In this document: in pieces, positions 1 through 5,283 of the stretch
How the letters are laid out: the number at the start of each line of letters is the position of its first letter
Position numbering within the stretch: position 1 is the first letter of the stretch
Assembly: GCA_019232645.1 (NCBI GenBank)
Contig: JAFANO010000542.1
Span: 1-7,254 of the forward strand
Direction of reading: 5' to 3'
Origin: Planctomycetaceae bacterium
GTDB lineage: Bacteria > Planctomycetota > Planctomycetia > Isosphaerales > Isosphaeraceae
Length of the DNA stretch: 7,254 bases
Program-made: the position numbers and the translations under genes
The notes under the pieces: model-generated
What the model saw: only the letters and a program-made list of their open reading frames with translations
Databases searched by the model: none
Told to the model about the DNA's origin: nothing

Positions 1-156
1 CGGCCCCGTCGTGCAGTGGATGATGGCGACCTTCGTTGTACTTGTCACGCGACATGGCTCAGCCCATCCTTACGACAATGTAACCATAACCCATTTCAAT
101 ACTTTGGCTTGCGATATTTTTTCGATTGAGTTGACATGGGTTTTGGCGAAAAAGGA

Positions 157-179
157 CTCGTGGTGCATGGCGCCACGAG
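157..179. repeat. 10-bp stem-loop
   Basis: CTCGTGGTGC (157-166) pairs with GCGCCACGAG (170-179) around an ATG loop, with a single G-T wobble. No T-run follows on either strand, so it does not look like an intrinsic terminator. Confidence 0.5.
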
Positions 180-208
180 ATTGAGCAAAGAATTGGTTGG
201 CAGCAACT

Positions 209-232
209 TAGGATGTCCTAGATCCTAGACAT
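209..232. repeat. Overlapping CTAG-containing palindromes
   Basis: Three mutually exclusive pairings fit in this stretch: TAGGA/TCCTA (209-220), TAGGAT/ATCCTA (209-227), and ATGTC(C)TAG/CTAGACAT (213-232, one bulged C, ATC loop). It has two CTAG tetramers 7 bp apart and shares CCTAGAT with the left end of the element at 351-452. It may be a related partial end or target-site remnant. Confidence 0.35.
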
Positions 233-329
233 GCCCACACCCGACTCCGGAAATCCTCGGGGCAGTTATTGAGACTTACGAAATTGCTGGAGAAAATGGG
301 CCCAGATCGGATTGTTGCGGACAGGCCTC

Positions 330-351
330 GGGTGATGTTCTAAACTCACCC
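330..351. repeat. 9-bp stem-loop abutting the MITE-like element
   Basis: GGGTGA (330-335) pairs with TCACCC (346-351), and after a bulged T GTT (337-339) pairs with AAC (343-345), leaving a CTA loop. It ends at the left boundary of the palindromic element at 351-452. Confidence 0.4.
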
Positions 352-452
352 TAGATGTCTGTTTCGTAAGCCCTTCGCCAAGTTCCGAGGTCATAAATCC
401 TTTCGCAACAACGGTTGAAAACCGGCGAGGAACTTACGACACGGACATCTAG
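351..452. mobile_element. Candidate MITE-like palindromic element flanked by CTAG
   Basis: The arm at 350-370 is the reverse complement of the arm at 433-453 with 19 of 21 positions matching. Weaker pairing continues inward to 379/424. CTAG stands at 351-354 and again at 449-452. Taking these as a 4-bp target duplication leaves a 94-bp body (355-448) with ends ATGTCTGTTTCGTAAG and CTTACGACACGGACAT. A short body, terminal inverted repeats, no coding capacity and a CTAG duplication are what a non-autonomous derivative of an IS5-type (YTAR target) or similar element would show. Because CTAG is itself palindromic, it could instead be part of the inverted repeat. A small hairpin (412-424, GAA loop) sits inside. 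No transposase is visible. Confidence 0.4.
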
Positions 453-497
453 GCCCGATGCCATTGAAAGAGGTGTAACTCGATATGTCGCTCCCGG

Positions 498-540
498 GAT
501 TTTTCCTCCCTCCCCTCGTGAAGGGGGAGGGAGAAAAATC
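498..540. repeat. 17-bp pyrimidine/purine stem-loop (REP-like)
   Basis: The left arm (498-515) is GA followed by T and C only. It pairs with an all-purine right arm ending in ATC (524-540) through 17 base pairs with one bulged C at 506, closed by a loop around CGTGAA. The T5/A5 segments lie inside the base of the stem rather than after it, so it is not a standard intrinsic terminator in either direction. Strand-asymmetric CT/GA palindromes like this often occur as dispersed extragenic repeats, and the tract could also form a triplex. Confidence 0.5.
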
Positions 541-621
541 TCGGCTCATAGGGTCAAATCGGTAGGGCTGACGGGTTTGGCCATCCCCAACTTCTTAGTT
601 TCCTGATACTTAAGGCGGGCC

Positions 622-641
622 AACGGCGTCCACCCGCCGTT
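622..641. repeat. Small GC hairpin
   Basis: AACGGCG (622-628) pairs exactly with CGCCGTT (635-641) around TCCACC. A competing pairing is GGCGGG (614-619) with CCCGCC (633-638). It lies at the sharp change from mixed to very GC-rich DNA. No T-run follows. Confidence 0.3.
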
Positions 642-649
642 CTGACCGC

Positions 650-1215
650 ATGAGCCGAAATTTCAAGACCTGCAACGATTTATGGAGTTTTTCAACGGGA
701 TTGCATCTCGGCTCCGCGGGGGGACCGAGACGGCGCGCCTCCGTGCAACCGACCGCCGGGATCCTCACGCACCGGGACCGGACGGCACGCCCAGTCGGGG
801 ATCGACGGGGAAGCGCAGGGTCGGGGGATAGGATGATGCCCCGGGCCCGGACCGACGCCGGCGACGGCCCGGGGGGACGGCTGCCTTGGACGGGGCCGAG
901 GGGCCGGGGGCCTTACCGACCGCGCCAGGGAACCGGCGGGCCCCCGCGCGGACGAGGACAGGCCGACGGCCCACGCCTTCACCCGGACCCTCGTCAAACC
1001 GTCGACGGTCAAGGAACGACGGGGCCACGGCATCATCGTCCGTGAGGGACACGCGGGGGGCTGGGTCCCGAGGGGACGACGGCACGGGATCGTCCCCTCC
1101 TCACCTCGGGTCGGCGGCGCGGGACGAGGAAGGGCCCCGCCGGGTCACCTCGGTCACTTCGAAACGGACCCCGTACCGGCCGGAAACCGCCACCTCCGCG
1201 TGGATACCCCTTGAA
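650..1215. pseudogene. GC-rich region with fragmented coding-like frames, possibly a decayed gene
   Basis: No intact gene can be supported here, although several overlapping frames are open on both strands, as is usual in GC-rich DNA. Two short stretches look more protein-like. A plus-strand frame at 682-831 begins MEFFNGIASRLRGG and stops after 49 codons with no ribosome binding site. A second plus frame, open from about 837 to the stop at 1212-1214, has mostly G/C third positions around 951-1016 (residues such as AFTRTLVKPSTVKERRG) but no start codon. They are in different frames, which fits a gene broken by indels. I recognise no family. Ordinary GC-rich intergenic DNA remains the main alternative. 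Confidence 0.25.
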
Positions 1216-1243
1216 ATTATAAAAAGTTATATATTAACATCAT
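1101..1243 (-). pseudogene. Eight-codon minigene with strong RBS, or start of a frameshifted small gene
   Basis: On the minus strand AAAGGAG (1249-1255) precedes an ATG at 1241-1243 by five bases, a near-ideal start. The frame reads MMLIYNFL and stops at TAA (1217-1219). In the -1 frame after a T5 run, a 41-codon open stretch reaches TGA at 1101-1103. It has about 90% G/C third positions and protein-like text (EVAVSGRYGVRFEVTEV). So this may be a small gene of about 45 codons broken by a one-base indel in the T-run, a leader peptide, or an uninformative coincidence. I recognise no family. The plus strand is also open across the same codon boundaries, so the coding-like composition alone is not decisive. 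Confidence 0.25.
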
Positions 1244-1278
1244 GGCGTCTCCTTTCGCTGCGCTGAGGCCACGATGGG

Positions 1279-1294
1279 GCTTCTGCCTCGAAGC
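1279..1294 (-). promoter_or_regulatory. Short hairpin at predicted 5' end of the minigene transcript
   Basis: GCTTC (1279-1283) pairs with GAAGC (1290-1294) around a 6-nt loop. If the promoter at 1302-1330 is real, this is the first structure in the transcript, upstream of the ribosome binding site at 1249-1255. Confidence 0.25.
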
Positions 1295-1301
1295 GAGATC
1301 A

Positions 1302-1330
1302 ATGATAGGGCTTACATCCCCATGATACAA
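1302..1330 (-). promoter_or_regulatory. Candidate sigma70-type promoter on the minus strand
   Basis: Reading the minus strand, TTGTAT (1325-1330) is followed by a 17-base spacer and TATCAT (1302-1307), which is five of six to TATAAT. The -35 is only half matched. Just upstream on the minus strand are T-rich tracts in the position of an UP element (1345-1350 and 1356-1362). It points toward the ribosome binding site and ATG at 1241-1255 and away from the flippase coding region. Confidence 0.35.
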
Positions 1331-1333
1331 GGG

Positions 1334-1362
1334 AAATCTGGTCTAAAAAAGACGGAAAAAAA
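1334..1362. other. Phased A-tracts, predicted DNA bend
   Basis: Runs of A begin at 1334 (three), 1345 (six) and 1356 (seven), each 11 bp apart, close to one helical turn. Such phasing produces intrinsic curvature. On the minus strand these are T-runs of six and seven about 140-155 bases past the flippase stop. They could also help end that transcript, but I find no adjoining GC hairpin. Confidence 0.45.
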
Positions 1363-1501
1363 GGATGTCTAATGTTGCTCCATGGTCGTTGCGACGGGAC
1401 GCCACCGACCGGGCAGGACGCGCGAGCGGCTCCGGTCCCGGCGTGTACGCCGCCGCGGGAGGGGACTCCGGTGGGGCAGGAATGATCCACGGGCGTCGAT
1501 C
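1363..1501. other. 3' flank of the flippase gene, nothing further identified
   Basis: This is GC-rich DNA between the A-tracts and the flippase stop codon. It contains only a 5-bp hairpin (CGGCG/CGCCG, 1439-1452) and no T-run. I see no convincing terminator or gene. Confidence 0.4.
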
Positions 1502-3106
1502 TCAGGCGGCCGCGGGCCCGAGGGCCCGGCGTCGCAGCGCTCGGGCCAGCGCGACCAGGTCGGCACGGCCGGCGGAGACGGCCAGGTAACCGGCGGCATA
1601 GGCCAAGGTACCGACGCTCAGGTGCGCCAGCAAGGGGAGCAATCGGGCTGGGGCGGCCGAGGCTCCGGGGGCGAGCGGGATCAGGGCGTGGCAGGTGCAG
1701 GTCGCCGCCGCCAGGGCGGCGGCCCCGGCCAGTGGGGCGCCCAGGGACCGGGCCAGGAACGTCGCCGGCTTGATCTCCAGGACGCGGAAGACGTGGATCC
1801 CCGGCACCAGCAGGTTCGAGAAGAGCGTCGTGAGGACCGTGCCCCAGATCACCCCGGAGACCCCCAGCCGGGTCGTCAGCACGTAGCTGATCGGCAGGTT
1901 GACCAGCGCCCCGGCCAGGGCCGACAGCGCGACGACCTTGAGTCGGCCCATGCCGATGGCCATCTGGACGGGCACCGCGATCACCAGCGGGATCGTGGCC
2001 ACCAGGAAGAGCCGCATCAGCGGGGCCACCCGCGCGGCGTCGTAGCCGAGGCGGTCGCCGACCCAGAGCGACAGGAACGGCCCGGCGTAGATCCAGGCCA
2101 GCAGCGCCACCGGCAGGAGCAGGCCGACGTGCAGCCGCGGGCCGTCGTACTTGATCCGCTCGAGGCCCCGGGCGTCGCGCGCCGCCGCCAGGCTGGCGAC
2201 CGCCGGCATGACCATCGAGGCGAGCATGCCGGCCGTCTGGCGGAGCTGCGCGAACGGCTTGCTCACGAGGTCGTAGACCGCGTTGGCCGGGCCCGGGTCG
2301 TTGAGCACGAAGCCCAGGATCGTGGTGTCGACCTTGTCAGCCAGCACCACGCTGAGCTGGATCAGGAAGATGTAGAGGCTGACGTGCAGCAGCGCCGCGT
2401 AGTCGTCGCGGCGGGCGCCGGTGAATCGGGGGACATGCCCCAGCTCGCGGACCATCACCCAGCCGCCCGGCCCGAGCGAGAGCCCGACCTGCACCACCGT
2501 CTGGGCCACGACGACGGCGAAGAAGTCGCACCCCGCGCCCAGGCCGGCCCAGAGGATCGCGAACCGGAGGATGACGATCGCCACCTCGAGCCGGGGGATG
2601 AAGTCGTACCGCCGCGCCGCCTGCAGGACGCCGGTGACGACCACCGACATGCCGTAGCAGGGGGCCGTCACCGCCTGGAGCCAGAGCAGCTTGACGACCA
2701 GGCGGTAGGCCGCGCCGTGGAACTGGGTGTGCGGCAAGGCGCCGAAGGCCACCCCCGCCAGCGCGGCGACCTGCACCAGCGCCATCGCCGCGTAGAAGTT
2801 CAGGCCGCAGGCGACCGCGCGATCGACGGCCGCGCGGTCGCCCCGCGTCCACGACTCGGAGACCTGACGCTGCAGCGCCGAGCCGATGCCGAACTCGAGC
2901 AGGAACTGAAAGAAGCCGAACCCCCAGGCGAAGCGGTACGCGCCCGCCTGGTCGGGCCCGATCGCCTCGAGGACCAGCCGGGTGCTCCAGAGGACGAAGA
3001 CCGCCTGCAGCGGGGTCCGCAGCGCCAGCCAGAACGTGCCGCTGAGCAGGCGGCCCAGCACCGGCGGCAAGGCCCGGGCGCCGGGGATTGCGGTGGCGGT
3101 GGTCAC
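1502..3106 (-). CDS. Polytopic membrane protein, Wzx/MATE-like polysaccharide flippase (534 aa)
   Basis: This is probably an inner-membrane transporter of the MOP superfamily (polysaccharide biosynthesis protein / Wzx-like), which flips lipid-linked sugar units across the membrane for surface polysaccharide assembly. The sequence shows about 12-14 hydrophobic segments, near residues 32-50, 57-78, 98-124, 136-163, 172-212, 237-268, 292-310, 326-345, 365-388, 389-411, 415-437, 455-477 and 488-512. The N-terminal RLVLEAIGPDQAGAYRF and the following GFFQFLLEFGIGSALQRQVSE segment resemble the first helices of Wzx-type proteins. It ends in an Arg/Ala-rich cytoplasmic tail. Length fits the family. 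The start is GTG at 3104-3106, chosen because AAGGAAGG lies just upstream. No glycosyltransferase or other polysaccharide gene is adjacent, so the substrate is unknown. Family assignment is fairly secure, exact function is not. Confidence 0.85.
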   Translation of the reverse strand: MTTATAIPGARALPPVLGRLLSGTFWLALRTPLQAVFVLWSTRLVLEAIGPDQAGAYRFAWGFGFFQFLLEFGIGSALQRQVSESWTRGDRAAVDRAVACGLNFYAAMALVQVAALAGVAFGALPHTQFHGAAYRLVVKLLWLQAVTAPCYGMSVVVTGVLQAARRYDFIPRLEVAIVILRFAILWAGLGAGCDFFAVVVAQTVVQVGLSLGPGGWVMVRELGHVPRFTGARRDDYAALLHVSLYIFLIQLSVVLADKVDTTILGFVLNDPGPANAVYDLVSKPFAQLRQTAGMLASMVMPAVASLAAARDARGLERIKYDGPRLHVGLLLPVALLAWIYAGPFLSLWVGDRLGYDAARVAPLMRLFLVATIPLVIAVPVQMAIGMGRLKVVALSALAGALVNLPISYVLTTRLGVSGVIWGTVLTTLFSNLLVPGIHVFRVLEIKPATFLARSLGAPLAGAAALAAATCTCHALIPLAPGASAAPARLLPLLAHLSVGTLAYAAGYLAVSAGRADLVALARALRRRALGPAAA

Positions 3107-3110
3107 GGGT

Positions 3111-3119
3111 CCCTTCCTT
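3111..3119 (-). promoter_or_regulatory. Ribosome binding site of the flippase gene
   Basis: The minus strand reads AAGGAAGGG here, a few bases before the GTG at 3104-3106. This supports GTG as the true start, since no in-frame ATG has a comparable site. Confidence 0.65.
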
Positions 3120-3165
3120 GGAGAGAGACAATGATGGTGGGTTCGCTCCGCGAAGCGCGGTCCCC

Positions 3166-3193
3166 ATCATAGCCGCCCCCCGGCGTCGGCCAA
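3166..3193 (-). promoter_or_regulatory. Candidate promoter of the flippase gene
   Basis: On the minus strand TTGGCC (3188-3193) is followed by a 16-base spacer and TATGAT (3166-3171), four and five of six to consensus. An alternative is a perfect TATAAT on the minus strand at 3217-3222, but it has no recognisable -35 partner. Either would give a 5' leader of about 50-105 bases before the GTG. Confidence 0.4.
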
Positions 3194-3248
3194 GGCCAAT
3201 CTCGCCGGACCCCGGCATTATATGTACAGGAAATCCCGGCGGTTGGCC

Positions 3249-4866
<1,618 letters not shown>

Positions 4867-4879
4867 AAGTCACGCTCGT

Positions 4880-4965
4880 CGGGCCCGCCCCGCGGACCTC
4901 GACGGAAATCACGGGGACTACCGCTCTCGTGAGCCATGCTAGGGATGGTCCGCGGGGCGGGCCCG
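4880..4965. terminator. Long stem-loop just after guaB, possible terminator
   Basis: Nineteen bases at 4880-4898 (core CGGGCCCGCCCCGCGGACC) are the exact reverse complement of 4947-4965. The 48-nt loop contains a small hairpin, GCTC-TCGT-GAGC (4923-4934). It starts 13 bases past the guaB stop, where transcription would end or the mRNA 3' end would be protected. No T-run follows, so it is not a textbook intrinsic terminator. The long loop also leaves open a repeat element or regulatory RNA structure. Confidence 0.4.
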
Positions 4966-5021
4966 GCAGGTTCTGTAAAGATCCAGCGAACGGACCCCCT
5001 CGCAGTGTCGATGCCATGGGA

Positions 5022-5060
5022 CCGGGCACGGGGATCATCACGAACCCCGCCCGCGCCCGG
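5022..5060. repeat. GC-rich stem-loop with internal loop
   Basis: CCGGGC (5022-5027) pairs with GCCCGG (5055-5060) and CGGGG (5029-5033) pairs with CCCCG (5045-5049), leaving an asymmetric internal loop and an 11-nt apical loop. There is no adjacent T-run. In DNA this GC-rich a chance hairpin is quite possible. Confidence 0.25.
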
Positions 5061-5193
5061 GCCCCGACGCCCCCGACTTGAGGAATCCGCGGGGCCCGAT
5101 CAGGAAGGTTGGGCATGTGGTTGTCTCGTTCATCGTCGAACGGTACCTGTGACCCTCCCACTCCTGTAGGGCGTGGGCTTTCGGCTCACTTTT

Positions 5194-5199
5194 TGTAAT
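5194..5199 (+). promoter_or_regulatory. -10-like element upstream of the Pro/Ala-rich protein gene
   Basis: TGTAAT is five of six to TATAAT and lies in the same TTGTAATGT context as the guaB -10 (3271-3279). I see no good -35 at 16-18 bases, so the promoter would be weak or activator-dependent. The implied leader is about 78 bases, nearly the same as for guaB. Confidence 0.35.
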
Positions 5200-5236
5200 G
5201 TTTCGATGCGAAGGGAATCGCAACGTATCGGGCCGC

Positions 5237-5254
5237 CGACCGGGAGGCCGGTCG
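5237..5254 (+). promoter_or_regulatory. Leader hairpin upstream of the ribosome binding site
   Basis: CGACCGG (5237-5243) pairs perfectly with CCGGTCG (5248-5254) around GAGG. It ends 16 bases before the AAGGAGG of the next gene, in the untranslated leader, where it could stabilise the message or affect initiation. Confidence 0.3.
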
Positions 5255-5270
5255 ACCCGCCCCAGCCAGC

Positions 5271-5277
5271 AAGGAGG
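5271..5277 (+). promoter_or_regulatory. Ribosome binding site deciding a TTG start
   Basis: AAGGAGG is a full anti-16S match six bases before TTG at 5284-5286. The nearby GTG at 5279 hits a stop two codons later, and the first in-frame ATG (5332) would remove most of the signal peptide. TTG is therefore the best start. Confidence 0.7.
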
Positions 5278-5283
5278 CGTGGC

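Larger units (their letters stand above)
1..640. other. Lower-GC intergenic region, no confident gene, hairpin-rich
   Basis: This stretch has roughly even base composition, unlike the strongly GC-rich remainder. The only ATG-started frame of note (415-606, plus) has no ribosome binding site, runs through a large stem-loop and has no protein-like character, so I do not call it. What it does contain is secondary structure: hairpins at 157-179, 209-232, 330-351, 498-540 and 622-641, and a palindromic MITE-like element at 351-452. A perfect TTGACA hexamer at 131-136 has no -10 partner at normal spacing. The composition and repeats suggest an accumulation site for small mobile or REP-like sequences, or a structured transcript. 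Neither can be decided from sequence alone. Confidence 0.55.
4867..5283. other. 417-bp intergenic region between guaB and the Pro/Ala-rich protein gene
   Basis: No gene is supported here. The region holds a perfect 19-bp inverted repeat (4880-4965), a GC-rich stem-loop (5022-5060), a -10-like TGTAAT (5194-5199), a small hairpin (5237-5254) and the ribosome binding site of the next gene. The small frames at 4936-5169 (plus) and nearby on the minus strand lack ribosome binding sites and cross these structures. Confidence 0.5.

Noticed and set aside
131..136. Perfect TTGACA hexamer as a promoter
   Set aside because: No -10-like hexamer lies 16-18 bases downstream and no gene follows.
415..606. 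63-codon plus-strand frame in the low-GC region
   Set aside because: No ribosome binding site, crosses the 17-bp stem at 498-540 and one arm of the palindromic element, and has no protein-like composition.
1341..1353. GTCT-A6-GAC as a terminator hairpin for the flippase
   Set aside because: Only three or four base pairs are possible and there is no GC-rich stem before the T-runs.
1382..3172. 596-codon plus-strand open frame opposite the flippase gene
   Set aside because: It is the antisense shadow of a GC-rich gene: Arg/Gly/Asp/Gln-rich low-complexity text with no domains, while the minus strand encodes a coherent membrane protein with a ribosome binding site.
5121..5149. TTGTCT / TACCTG promoter pair upstream of the Pro/Ala-rich gene
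   Set aside because: Spacing is right (17 bases) but the -10 matches only three of six positions, weaker than TGTAAT at 5194-5199.
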